A stretch of DNA of 37,378 nt from Deltaproteobacteria bacterium (GCA_016930215.1 JAFGHH010000396.1:1-37378); one strand, 5' to 3'; counted from the first letter of the stretch, positions 1-7,822 are shown. Made by a program: numbers and translations. The notes: generated from the sequence alone by a model not told the origin.

Positions 1-956
1 CCCTCGACGTCCTCCGCGCTGTACTGGTGGCGGGTCCAGGCCGACGTCGCCGGGGTCTGCGGGTTGCGGAACCAGAAGTGCGAGGTGACGAGGTCGAGCC
101 AGCCGTCGCCGTCGATGTCGTGCGCCAGCCCGGAGGTGAAGGCGCGCGTCAACGGGCCGACGTCGTGGCGGACCCACGTGTCGCGCCCCCGGTTCTCGAA
201 CCACCACAACGCATGGTCCTCCCACGAGCCGTTGCCGACGGCGAAGTCGAGGTCGCCGTCGCGGTCGAAGTCGGCCAGCGCGTTCGAGCCGAAACGACCG
301 TCGCCGCCGCCGAGTTGCAGCGAGTCGGCGATGAAGTGGTGCGTGAACGGGAAGCGGCCCTCGCCCGCGACCTCCTCGACGTAGCGCTCCCAGCCCGAGA
401 AGGTCGAGCCGGCCGAGACGGCGACGACGGTCATCCGCGCCGTGTAGGGCAGGTAGTCCGCGCGCCCGTCCCAGCAGAAGTCCGTGCCCCAGTCGCTGAT
501 GATGCAGCCGGTCTCGTCGCGCAGCGGCGTTCCCTGGTGCGAGAAGTCGCCCGGCCGCGAGAAGTCGACCGGCTCGGCCAGGATCCACCAGTCCGCCGGG
601 CTGGAGTGCGCCGTCGCCACCGACCCCGGGCCGTCGAGGCGGAGGAACGACGAACAGGTCTCGCGGGCGCCGGAATCCTGCCAGATGCAGTACTGCAGCT
701 GGCTGGTCCGGCTCGTCGCCTGCGACAGCGCCTCGACCCGCACGTGGAACTCGCCGTGGTAGTAGTCGTCCGGGGCCTGCCAGTCGGCCGGCTCGGTGCC
801 CGCCAGGTCGAACCAGTAGAACCCGTGGGCGTGGGCGCCGGCCTCGTCGAGCGTGAACACGCCGTCGTGGACGAGGAACTCCGCGGCGGCCGCCCGCCGC
901 GGGCCGGCGGCGAGGACGACGAACGCCAGGGCGATCGTGCCGAAGATCCGATGCAT
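1..956 (-). CDS. Exported VCBS/FG-GAP repeat protein, C-terminus off the window
   Basis: This gene reads leftward and is still open at base 1, so about 318 N-terminal residues are visible and the end is missing. The start ATG at 956 follows a strong ribosome binding site (GGAAGGAG). Residues 1 to about 24 form a signal peptide (MHRIFGTIALAFVVLAAG, then an Ala-rich cleavage site), so the product is exported. The middle (about 30-200) resembles no family I can name. From about residue 215 there are two calcium-loop repeats, DFDRDGDLDFAVGNG and DIDGDGWLDLVTSHF, typical of VCBS/FG-GAP beta-propeller blades; more blades probably follow off the edge. It starts 20 bases after the stop of the beta-helix lipoprotein at 977-2905, so the two are probably cotranscribed and both act outside the cytoplasm. 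The substrate or partner cannot be inferred. Confidence 0.8.
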   Translation of the reverse strand, partial: MHRIFGTIALAFVVLAAGPRRAAAAEFLVHDGVFTLDEAGAHAHGFYWFDLAGTEPADWQAPDDYYHGEFHVRVEALSQATSRTSQLQYCIWQDSGARETCSSFLRLDGPGSVATAHSSPADWWILAEPVDFSRPGDFSHQGTPLRDETGCIISDWGTDFCWDGRADYLPYTARMTVVAVSAGSTFSGWERYVEEVAGEGRFPFTHHFIADSLQLGGGDGRFGSNALADFDRDGDLDFAVGNGSWEDHALWWFENRGRDTWVRHDVGPLTRAFTSGLAHDIDGDGWLDLVTSHFWFRNPQTPATSAWTRHQYSAEDVE

Positions 957-976
957 GCCGTGCTCCTTCCCGTAGC

Positions 977-2905
977 TCAGGGAACGTACTCGTAGGCGCC
1001 GATGTCCGGGGCTCCGACCAGCCGTCGGTCCTCCGCGTCCGTCGCCAGGCCGACGTCCAGCCCGGCGTCGACCGCGGGCGAATCCGGGCCGGCAAGGTGG
1101 AAGTCGAGACCCTCCGCGCCGACGAACCCGGGGTCGGCGACGAGGCTGCGGTCGCCGAGCGGTCCGAAACCGCCGTCGTCCGGGTGGAACAGGTTGTGGT
1201 CCGCGTCGAGCTCTCCCGCGGCGGAAAAGATCGGCGCGCCGGCCGTGTCGAAGAAGATGTTGTTGTACAGCCGGCACGACCAGCCGGTGCGGATCGCGCC
1301 GCGGACGGCGTCCGCGCCGGTGCCGTAGCCGTAGAAGACGTTGTTGAGGATCCGGGCGCCGTCGCCGCCGTTGTTGAACTGGACCGCCAACAACTCGGTG
1401 TCGGCAATCACGTTGTACGTCAGCCAGACGTCCTCGATCGCCGACGTCTCGGCGTAGAGGTAGATGCCCCGGACGAGATGTCGCAGGACGTTGCGCTGGA
1501 CGAACGCTCCGGGAAGGTCGTCGACGACGATCCCGTTCTGCGACGGCACCCCCGGCAGGCTGCGCAAGCACCCCTCGACCAGGTTGGACTCGACCACGAC
1601 CGGCACCGCGAACGCGGCGCTCGTGCCGACCAGGAACCCGTTGCCGCCGCCCGTCGCCGTGCGGTCGCAGCGGTTGTGGTGGATCCAGACCGCGCGCTCG
1701 CCCGCCGACGCGGCCGGCGGGTCGTTGACCGACAGGCAGTCGCCGGAAGCCGAGCCCGTAGGGTCGTCGAGCCACGCGGCATTGACGAGGTAGACGTGGT
1801 TGTAGGCGAACTCGAGCGTGCTGCTGCCGGCGTAGGCCGCGTGGTTCTGGAGCTCGTGGAGCACCGAGTTGAGGACGCGGACCCCCGGGGTGTTCATCAG
1901 GCGAAGGCCCTGCCACGACGCGCGGTGGGTCACCACGACGTTGTCGATGGTGAGACTCCGGGCACCGACGTCGGAGAACAGCAGGGCGCAGGCCGGCCGC
2001 GACCCGGTCAGTTCGAGGTCGCGGATCGTCACGCCGGCGACGTCGTCGCCGGCCGCGGTGCCGCCGATCCACAGCAGACTGGTCTCCTGGCAGGGCGAAG
2101 TCCCGCTGGTCACGACGTCGAACGCGAGCTGCGGCCGGGCGTCGGGTCCGTCCGCACCCCCATAGGCGCCGAGGATCACGTCGTCCGCCGGCGGCGTGAT
2201 CCGGGCCGCGGCGTCGTACCGCGTGCCGCGCCGTTGGAGGTAGGCCCGGCCGGGCGCCCACTCGACGCCGGACCAACTCGACAGCGGCAGCGCGCGCGTG
2301 CCGATCCCGCGGCCGTCGAACGTGGGGTCGATGAACACCACGTTCCCCGCGGAAGCCCGCAGCACCTCGATCGTGACCGTGGCCGTGTCGCGGCAGCGGT
2401 CGTCCCGCGCCTCGACCTCCAGCGTATACGTGTCCAGGGAACCCTCGCCCTGCGGGAGCCCGTCGACGGACGCCACCGTGACGACGCCGCTCGCCTCGTC
2501 GATCGCGAAGTGGCCCGCGCCGCTGCCGCCGAGCAGCTCGTACCGCAGCGCTCCGGCCGGCTCGTAGTTCCAGGCGCGCCCCTTCTCGCCGACGACGTCG
2601 CCGAACACGGCGTCGTCGGGGACCACGAACGCCTGGTCGTTGAGGAACTCGAGGGCCGAAAGGGGCGGGATGCCGCCGTCGTCCTCCCCGTCCGTCGTCG
2701 CTTCGTCGCCGGGCGGGACGTCCTCGCCGTCGGCCTCGACCTCGGACGAGGCCTCGTCCACGCCGTCCCCGGCATCGTCCGGGACGTCGGTCGCCGGGGC
2801 GCTCCAGTCGTGGCAGCCGGCGGAGGGCATCGCGGCGGACGCGAAGGACAATGCCGCCAGGAGACAACGGCAGGCTCGGGACGCGCCCCGCGGATTCGAG
2901 TCCAT
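977..2905 (-). CDS. Lipoprotein with cadherin-like domain and right-handed beta-helix
   Basis: The 642-residue product has a lipoprotein signal with the predicted lipidated Cys at residue 31 (MPSAGC), followed by an acidic Asp/Glu/Gly linker to about residue 80. Residues 88-182 look like a cadherin-like domain (FAIDEASGVVTVAS, then YTLEVEARD and ATVTIEVL). Residues about 190-640 form a parallel beta-helix with recurring right-handed turns (ILNNVFYGYG, RLYNNIFFDTAG). The end matches the choice-of-anchor Q pattern (SPAVDAGLDVG, DIGAYEYVP). In known families beta-helices of this kind are polysaccharide-binding or lyase-like; no catalytic residues are evident, so I infer only a surface binding or structural role. 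ATG 2905 has no Shine-Dalgarno sequence, but a perfect TTGACA lies at 2935-2940 with a spacing that would start the transcript at the ATG. Confidence 0.85.
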   Translation of the reverse strand: MDSNPRGASRACRCLLAALSFASAAMPSAGCHDWSAPATDVPDDAGDGVDEASSEVEADGEDVPPGDEATTDGEDDGGIPPLSALEFLNDQAFVVPDDAVFGDVVGEKGRAWNYEPAGALRYELLGGSGAGHFAIDEASGVVTVASVDGLPQGEGSLDTYTLEVEARDDRCRDTATVTIEVLRASAGNVVFIDPTFDGRGIGTRALPLSSWSGVEWAPGRAYLQRRGTRYDAAARITPPADDVILGAYGGADGPDARPQLAFDVVTSGTSPCQETSLLWIGGTAAGDDVAGVTIRDLELTGSRPACALLFSDVGARSLTIDNVVVTHRASWQGLRLMNTPGVRVLNSVLHELQNHAAYAGSSTLEFAYNHVYLVNAAWLDDPTGSASGDCLSVNDPPAASAGERAVWIHHNRCDRTATGGGNGFLVGTSAAFAVPVVVESNLVEGCLRSLPGVPSQNGIVVDDLPGAFVQRNVLRHLVRGIYLYAETSAIEDVWLTYNVIADTELLAVQFNNGGDGARILNNVFYGYGTGADAVRGAIRTGWSCRLYNNIFFDTAGAPIFSAAGELDADHNLFHPDDGGFGPLGDRSLVADPGFVGAEGLDFHLAGPDSPAVDAGLDVGLATDAEDRRLVGAPDIGAYEYVP

Positions 2906-2911
2906 GCAAGG

Positions 2912-2940
2912 ATGGTCCGCCGCACCGGGACGGGTGTCAA
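2912..2940 (-). promoter_or_regulatory. Promoter of the beta-helix lipoprotein, possibly leaderless
   Basis: On the minus strand the -35 box TTGACA (2940-2935) is followed by a 17-base spacer and GACCAT (2917-2912) as a weak -10. Six bases then separate it from ATG 2905, so initiation would fall at or next to the start codon. The spacing and perfect -35 are seen; activity is inferred. Confidence 0.5.
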
Positions 2941-2965
2941 GGCGGCCGCAACAGGCGGCCGCAAC
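2941..2965. repeat. Tandem 12-bp repeat
   Basis: GGCGGCCGCAAC occurs twice (2941-2952 and 2954-2965) just upstream of the -35 box of the beta-helix lipoprotein promoter. Each copy contains a GCGGCCGC palindrome. It could be a regulator site or simple slippage; the rest of the gap 2906-3015 holds nothing else recognisable. Confidence 0.4.
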
Positions 2966-3015
2966 GGGCGTCGGGGTCGGGCGGCCGGCAGGCGGCGCGC
3001 AGGGTCCGGCGGGGC

Positions 3016-3945
3016 TCAGGCCGGGCCGGTCGCGGCGCCGGTGGTGGCCCACGGCGCGTGGAGCACGACGGCCAACGCGCCGGCGAGCATGTCGGCGCCG
3101 GAGTGGGCGCCGACGTCGGCCAGCGCGGTCATCGCGGCGGCGATGTCCGGCGCGCCTCGCCGCGGCTCCCGCCAGCACTCGACCAGTGCCAAGAGCGGCT
3201 CGGGGAACGAGCCCCGCGCCGCGTTGGCCAGCATCTCGCGGCCTACCGGGCTGGTGACGTCCGCCGGCAGGCCCCGCAGCGCCTCGACGAACCGGTCGTA
3301 GGCCGCCCGCGAGACGCGCTCGGCCCCGGCGAACACGCTTCCCGCCGCCGCCAGCCCGACCAGCAGGTCGTCGCCCGTCGGGGTGGAGCCCGGCCCGAGC
3401 CCCGCCAGCGCGCGCACCAGCCGGTCCCAGCTCGCGGGGTCGTCGGCGTCCAGGCACAGCGCGTCGGTCAGCGCCCGCAGCCCCCCGGCCGCCCGCCGCA
3501 ACGCGGTCGCCTCGACTCCGTCCTCGTGCACCGGGTCGAGGCCCAGCAGGGCGCGGGTGCGTTGCGGCAGCGGCAGCGGCGCCCAGCGGACCGTGGGGCC
3601 CTCGATCTCCTCCGGCCCGAGCGGCGGCGTGAGCCGCAGCGACACGCCGTCGCCCTCCAGCCGCACCGTGCGCTGGGCTCCGGTCGCCCCGTCGCCGAGC
3701 CGCAGGGTTCTTCCGTCGAGGCGCGCCGGCTCGCCGGCCCGCGGCGCCAACTCGCCCCACGGGAGGGCGATGCCGCCGGGAACCAGCGGGCGCTCCTCCG
3801 CCAGGAGGGTAATCCGCGGCTCGCCGGGCGCGTCCGGCTCGAGCACCGCGGCGCGGCGGTAGACCGCGGAGACGCGCCCGCTCCACGGCAGGTCGCGCTC
3901 GACCAGCGCCCGGTCGAACCGGCGGCCGGCGTCGGCCAGGGTCAT
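3016..3945 (-). CDS. DUF2877 (AllH-like) protein coupled to molybdenum hydroxylase operon
   Basis: The 309-residue cytosolic protein matches the DUF2877 family through its C-terminal half, most clearly the glycine-rich motif GLGPGSTPTGDD (residues 182-193), followed by helical segments ending in DVGAHSGADMLAG. In E. coli the DUF2877 member AllH is tied to allantoin use and oxamate carbamoyl transfer together with AllF and AllG. The FdrA/AllF-like and AllG-like partners are not in this window. ATG 3945 overlaps the stop of the molybdenum subunit gene as ATGA, so the two are translationally coupled. This places it as the last gene of the operon 7633-3016, consistent with purine or ureide nitrogen breakdown. 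The family call is good; the reaction here is inference. Confidence 0.75.
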   Translation of the reverse strand: MTLADAGRRFDRALVERDLPWSGRVSAVYRRAAVLEPDAPGEPRITLLAEERPLVPGGIALPWGELAPRAGEPARLDGRTLRLGDGATGAQRTVRLEGDGVSLRLTPPLGPEEIEGPTVRWAPLPLPQRTRALLGLDPVHEDGVEATALRRAAGGLRALTDALCLDADDPASWDRLVRALAGLGPGSTPTGDDLLVGLAAAGSVFAGAERVSRAAYDRFVEALRGLPADVTSPVGREMLANAARGSFPEPLLALVECWREPRRGAPDIAAAMTALADVGAHSGADMLAGALAVVLHAPWATTGAATGPA

Positions 3946-6284
3946 GGCGTCGGCTGCTCCTTCTTCTTCGCCTGGAGCGCGGCGCGGACCTTCTCGGCGG
4001 TGATCGGCATGCGGGTGACGCGGATGCCGCAGGCGTCGAACAGCGCGTCGGAAATCGCGGCCGGCGTCGGGATCATCGTGTGCTCGCCGACACCCCGCGC
4101 CCCCAGTGGCCCGTCGGCCTGCGGCGTCTCGACGAAGTGCGCCTCGAGCTTCTCGGGGATGTCCTCGGTGGTCGGGATCTTGTAGTCGGTGAGGGAGGCG
4201 TTGCGGGGGCGTCCGGTCTGCGGGTCGAGCAGCAACTCCTCCATCACGCCGGTGCCGAGGCCCTGGATCATGCCGCCGTAGGTCTGCCCGCGGATCAGGC
4301 TCGGGTGGACCACCTTGCCGACGTCGTAGCACCCGACGATCCGCTCGACCGTGAACTGTCCGGTCTCCGGGTCGACCCGCACCTCGACCCCCTGGGCGCC
4401 GAAGGTCCACTTGGCCACCGGCTTGGGGCTCTGGCTGGTCTCGGGGTCGAGGAAGATCAGCCCCTCCGGGATGAAGCTCGCCGCGGCGGCCACCGGGCCG
4501 CCGATCGTGTGCCCGTCGTCGAATTGGTAGCCCATCACCAGCCGCTCGAACGGCAACGAACGACCCGTCTCGGGGTCGAGCACCGTGCCGTTCGCCAGGC
4601 GCAGGCGGCTCGCCGGCGCGTCGAAGGCCCGGGACGCCATGCCGAGGAGCTGCTGCTTGCAGTTCTCGGCGGCGCGCAGCACCGCGTTGCCGGTGGCCCA
4701 GGTCTGGCGGCTGGCGACGGTCTGCCAGTCGTAGGGCGAGAGGTCGGTGTCGGGCAGGCCGCGCACCCGGACCTTGTCGAACGGCAGGTCGAGCGCCTCG
4801 GCGGCGAACTGCGCGGCCACCGTCTTGAGCCCCTGGCCGATATCGATGCCGGAGATCAGCACCTCGAGCATCCCGTCCTCGCAGAACTTGAGCAGCACCG
4901 ACGAGGCGGCGTCGTTGGGCATCGCCGGGGCCTTGACCGCGCAGGCGATCCCGCGGCCGCGGTTCGGCTCCTTCCGCCCGTCGCCCCAGCCGAGCTCCTC
5001 GGCCACCTTCCGGATGCACAGATCGATGCGGCCGGAGTGCTCGTCGAGCACCTGGCCGGTGACGGTGGACTTGCCGGGGCCGAGGCAGTTGCGCAGGCGG
5101 AACTCGACCGGGTCCATCCCGATCTCCTGCGCGACCATCGTCATCTGCTGCTCGAGCGCCCAGTGGATCTCCTGCATGCCGAAGCCGCGGTAGGCCGAGC
5201 CGACGGGGCGGTTGGTATAGACGCCGATCGAGTCGCCCCACAGGTTGGGGAACTCGTAGGCCCCGCCGCAGGTGTAGCCGGCGGCGCGGACCACGTTGAC
5301 GCCGTAGCCGCCGTAGCCGCCGCAGTTCCACAGGTACAAGAGCTTCTGCGCCAGCACCTTGCCCTGCTTGTCGACCCCGGTGACCAGCGTCGCCTCGAGA
5401 CCCTGGCGGACGACCACGGCGTAGAACTCCTCGCTGCGATCGACCAGCACGCGGACCCAGCGGCCGCGGGCCTTCATCGCCAGCGCCGCCGCGATCGGCT
5501 CGAGGTTGATCCCGGCCTTGCCGCCGAAGCCGCCGCCGACGTGCGGCACCACCACCCGCACGTCGCCGTGCGGCAGCTTGAAACAGGCCGACAGCAGGTG
5601 GCGCACCGTGAACGGGCTCTGGGCCGACGTGTAGACCTCGAGCTTCCCCGCGCCGTCCATCCGCGCCACCGAGATGTGGCCCTCGATCGGGACGTGCTGC
5701 ACCTGGGGGACGGAGAAGCTGCGTTCGACGACGTGCGCGCAGCGCCGGAGGGCCGCCTCGTAGTCGCCCTTGCGCACCTTGAGGTGGTTGCAGACGTTGC
5801 TCCCGCCCTTCGGCGTGATCCACGGGACGCACTCGTAGCTCCCCAGGTCGGGGTGGACCAGCGTCGCCCCGGGGGCCATCCCGTCGGCGACGTCGAGGAT
5901 CACAGGCAGCGGCTCGTAGTCCACCTCGACCCGCGCGGCGGCCTCGCGGGCCGCCTCCGGGGTCTCGGCCGCGACGGCGGCCACCGGGTCGCCGACGTAG
6001 CGCACCCGGTCGGTGGCGAACACCGTCTGGTCCTTGAGGTAGATGCCGACGTGGAACGGGAAGTCCTTCCCGCAGGCGACGGCGCGGACGCCGGGAACGC
6101 GCGCGGCCTGCTCGAGCCGCACGTCGCGCACGCGGGCGTGGGCGTGGGGCGAGCGGACCACGACGGCGTGGAGCATCCTCGGGAACTTGAGGTCGCCGGT
6201 GTAGCGCGCGGCGCCGGTGACCTTCTCCAGGCCATCGACCCGCGGCACCTCGGTGCCGACCCAGCGCGTGGGCTTGTCGCTCAT
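3942..6284 (-). CDS. Xanthine dehydrogenase family, molybdopterin-binding subunit
   Basis: The 780-residue catalytic large subunit of a three-subunit molybdenum hydroxylase carries the cofactor where the substrate is hydroxylated. It has the N-terminal aldehyde oxidase/xanthine dehydrogenase a/b hammerhead (about 18-125), then the molybdopterin domains with GGGFGGK (250-256), AYRGFGMQE (364-372) and the C-terminal motif GARGVGE, whose Glu 734 is the expected catalytic base. The length is usual for separate large subunits. AYRGFG resembles xanthine dehydrogenase and related N-heterocycle or aromatic hydroxylases more than the AYxCSFR loop of CO dehydrogenase. The exact substrate cannot be fixed from sequence alone. 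It overlaps the iron-sulfur gene upstream and the DUF2877 gene downstream by four bases each (ATGA), so stoichiometric coupled translation is likely. No signal peptide is present. Confidence 0.92.
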   Translation of the reverse strand: MSDKPTRWVGTEVPRVDGLEKVTGAARYTGDLKFPRMLHAVVVRSPHAHARVRDVRLEQAARVPGVRAVACGKDFPFHVGIYLKDQTVFATDRVRYVGDPVAAVAAETPEAAREAAARVEVDYEPLPVILDVADGMAPGATLVHPDLGSYECVPWITPKGGSNVCNHLKVRKGDYEAALRRCAHVVERSFSVPQVQHVPIEGHISVARMDGAGKLEVYTSAQSPFTVRHLLSACFKLPHGDVRVVVPHVGGGFGGKAGINLEPIAAALAMKARGRWVRVLVDRSEEFYAVVVRQGLEATLVTGVDKQGKVLAQKLLYLWNCGGYGGYGVNVVRAAGYTCGGAYEFPNLWGDSIGVYTNRPVGSAYRGFGMQEIHWALEQQMTMVAQEIGMDPVEFRLRNCLGPGKSTVTGQVLDEHSGRIDLCIRKVAEELGWGDGRKEPNRGRGIACAVKAPAMPNDAASSVLLKFCEDGMLEVLISGIDIGQGLKTVAAQFAAEALDLPFDKVRVRGLPDTDLSPYDWQTVASRQTWATGNAVLRAAENCKQQLLGMASRAFDAPASRLRLANGTVLDPETGRSLPFERLVMGYQFDDGHTIGGPVAAAASFIPEGLIFLDPETSQSPKPVAKWTFGAQGVEVRVDPETGQFTVERIVGCYDVGKVVHPSLIRGQTYGGMIQGLGTGVMEELLLDPQTGRPRNASLTDYKIPTTEDIPEKLEAHFVETPQADGPLGARGVGEHTMIPTPAAISDALFDACGIRVTRMPITAEKVRAALQAKKKEQPTP

Positions 6285-6772
6285 CGGGCGGCCCCCTTTC
6301 CCGTGCCGCGGAGCTCGGCGGCCGCGTCCTGCACCGCGTCGAGGATCTGCCGGTAGCCGGTGCAACGGCACAGGTTGCCGGACAGCGCCCGCCGGACCTC
6401 GCCCTCGCTCGGGCTCGGGTTCTCCGCGAGCAGGCCGAGCGTGGTCAGGATCATGCCCGGCGTGCAGAAACCGCACTGCAGCGCCTGGTGCTCGAGGAAC
6501 TTGCGCTGCAAGGGGTGCAGCACGCCGTCCTTCGCCAGACCCTCGATCGTGACCACCTCCCGGCCGTCCGCCTCGACGGCCAGCATCAGGCAGGCGTTGA
6601 TCGGCTTGCGGTCGACCAGCACGACGCAGGCGCCGCACTCCCCCTCGTTGCACCCCTCCTTCGCGCCGGTCAGGTCGAGGTCCTCGCGGAGGAAGGTCAA
6701 TAGCGTGCGGTCCGGGGCGACCTCGGCGGTCTCGGGAATGCCGTTGACGCGGACGGTGATGCGTTGGGTCAT
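6281..6772 (-). CDS. Xanthine dehydrogenase family, [2Fe-2S] subunit
   Basis: The 163-residue small subunit passes electrons from the molybdenum centre to FAD. It shows a plant-ferredoxin-type cluster (Cys 41, 46, 49 and 61, in GCNEGECGACVV and NACL) and the helical second cluster (Cys 100, 103, 135 and 137, in CGFCTPGM and NLCRCTGY). All eight ligands are present, so both clusters should form. Length and domain order match CoxS/XdhC-type subunits. It begins 15 bases after the FAD subunit gene and its stop overlaps the large-subunit start (ATGA). A ribosome binding site (GGAGGAGAG) precedes ATG 6772. Confidence 0.95.
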   Translation of the reverse strand: MTQRITVRVNGIPETAEVAPDRTLLTFLREDLDLTGAKEGCNEGECGACVVLVDRKPINACLMLAVEADGREVVTIEGLAKDGVLHPLQRKFLEHQALQCGFCTPGMILTTLGLLAENPSPSEGEVRRALSGNLCRCTGYRQILDAVQDAAAELRGTGKGAAR

Positions 6773-6787
6773 CGTCTCTCCTCCGTC

Positions 6788-7633
6788 CTAGCCCAGGGCC
6801 GCGGCGGCGCGGGCGACGAGCACGCCGACCATCTCGCGGCGGTACTGTGCGGTGCCGCGGACGTCGTCGATCGGCTTGCAGGCGGCCCGGGCCGCCTCGG
6901 CGGCCTGCGCCGCGGCGGCGGCGCCCTGCCGGTCGAGCAGCGCCTCGGCCGCGGGGACGCGCAGCGGGGTGGGCGCCACGGCGGTCAGCACCACGCGATG
7001 CGCGCCGGCGCCTCCGGCGGCGTGGCGGCCGACGAGCACGCCGAGCGTCGCGAGGTCGACGCCGCGGCGGCGCGACAGGCGGTGGAACGACCCGCGGCAG
7101 CCGGCGGCCTTTGCGGGGAGCACGAGCGCGGTGACCAGCGCGCCGGCGGGCAGCACGGTCTTGCCCGGACCCTGGAAGAACCCGGCGAGCGGCAGCACGA
7201 CGTCCCCGTTCGGCCCGCTCGCCTCGACCGCGGCCTCCAGCGCCAGGAGCGCGGCGGCGGTGTCGGCGGCGGGCGAGGCGTTGCAGACGTTGCCGGCCAT
7301 CGTCGCCCGGTTGCGCACCGGGTACGACCCCACCGCCAGACAGCACTCGGCCAGCAGCGGGTAGCGCGCCCGGACCTCGGGGTGCGCGGCGATCACCCCC
7401 AGCGGGACGCAGGCCCCGATCGACAGCGCGCCGTCGCCGCGGACCTCGATCGCCGACAGCCCGGGGATCCGCTTGAGGTCGATCAGCCGGGCCGGGGACC
7501 GCCGTCCCAGCCGCATCTGGATCAGGAGGTCGGTGCCGCCGGCGAGGTAGTACGCGTCGGGAACCTCGGCCCACAGCGCCGTCGCCTCGGCCGTGCTCCG
7601 CGCCGTCCGGAACTCGAGAGGTCGTACGTTCAT
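6788..7633 (-). CDS. Xanthine dehydrogenase family, FAD-binding subunit
   Basis: The 281-residue medium subunit binds FAD and receives electrons from the iron-sulfur subunit. It has the two usual flavin motifs: AGGTDLLIQM (31-40) and TMAGNVCNASPAAD (111-124). The C-terminal region about 180-281 matches the CO dehydrogenase flavoprotein C-terminal domain. Here the second motif has MAGN where TxGGN is common, a mild deviation. It is the first gene of the operon. ATG 7633 has a GGAAGGAG ribosome binding site about eight bases upstream and a good promoter at 7664-7692. The gene order FAD, FeS, Mo, DUF2877 suggests one transcript. I left the gene symbol blank because the substrate is not proven. 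Confidence 0.93.
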   Translation of the reverse strand: MNVRPLEFRTARSTAEATALWAEVPDAYYLAGGTDLLIQMRLGRRSPARLIDLKRIPGLSAIEVRGDGALSIGACVPLGVIAAHPEVRARYPLLAECCLAVGSYPVRNRATMAGNVCNASPAADTAAALLALEAAVEASGPNGDVVLPLAGFFQGPGKTVLPAGALVTALVLPAKAAGCRGSFHRLSRRRGVDLATLGVLVGRHAAGGAGAHRVVLTAVAPTPLRVPAAEALLDRQGAAAAAQAAEAARAACKPIDDVRGTAQYRREMVGVLVARAAAALG

Positions 7634-7663
7634 CCCGTCGCTCCTTCCACGGACAACCAGCCC

Positions 7664-7692
7664 TTCCTAGCAGATGCCCCCCGCCCTGCCAA
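7664..7692 (-). promoter_or_regulatory. Promoter of molybdenum hydroxylase operon
   Basis: On the minus strand TTGGCA (7692-7687) and an extended -10 TGC-TAGGAA (hexamer 7669-7664) are separated by 17 bases, placing transcription start about 25 bases before ATG 7633. Five of six -35 bases match the sigma-70 consensus. The extended TGn element supports use. Confidence 0.6.
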
Positions 7693-7693
7693 C

Positions 7694-7723
7694 GTGGTCG
7701 TGGTCGTGGTCGTCGTCGTCGTC
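7694..7723. repeat. GTGGTC/GTC microsatellite between divergent promoters
   Basis: Three GTGGTC units are followed by four GTC units. The tract lies directly upstream of the -35 box of the leftward operon and between it and the palindromes of the rightward ATPase gene. Length variation would change the distance between the two control regions. No translation crosses it in a plausible gene. Confidence 0.6.
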
Positions 7724-7737
7724 GGGGTCGCGCCGTT

Positions 7738-7754
7738 TACTCAACGGTTGAGTA
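7738..7754. promoter_or_regulatory. Operator-like palindrome 1
   Basis: TACTCAACGGTTGAGTA is a perfect 8-bp inverted repeat around one G, in an unusually AT-rich stretch upstream of the ATPase gene. Its size and symmetry suit a dimeric repressor such as a TetR-type protein. No regulator gene is adjacent, so the binder is unknown. Confidence 0.6.
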
Positions 7755-7758
7755 CGTG

Positions 7759-7775
7759 TTCTCAATGGACGAGTA
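7759..7775. promoter_or_regulatory. Operator-like palindrome 2, degenerate copy of palindrome 1
   Basis: TTCTCAATGGACGAGTA matches palindrome 1 at 13 of 17 bases and starts exactly 21 bases after it, two helical turns. This would put two dimers on the same DNA face, just upstream of the -35 box at 7780. Confidence 0.5.
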
Positions 7776-7779
7776 CCTC

Positions 7780-7808
7780 TTGACGTTCATCTGGATCGGT
7801 GATTCGAT
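7780..7808 (+). promoter_or_regulatory. Promoter of DUF4143 ATPase, possibly leaderless
   Basis: TTGACG (7780-7785), a 17-base spacer and TTCGAT (7803-7808) are followed by six bases and then GTG 7815. The -35 is strong and the -10 weak. Transcription would begin at about the start codon. Confidence 0.45.
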
Positions 7809-7822
7809 ACCATCGTGGTATC
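7806..7822. promoter_or_regulatory. Perfect palindrome over the ATPase start codon
   Basis: GATACCATCGTGGTATC has perfect 7-bp arms around TCG and covers the -10 region and GTG start of the ATPase gene. As DNA it could be an operator; as RNA only the right part would be transcribed if the message is leaderless, which argues for a protein-binding site rather than an RNA hairpin. Confidence 0.5.
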
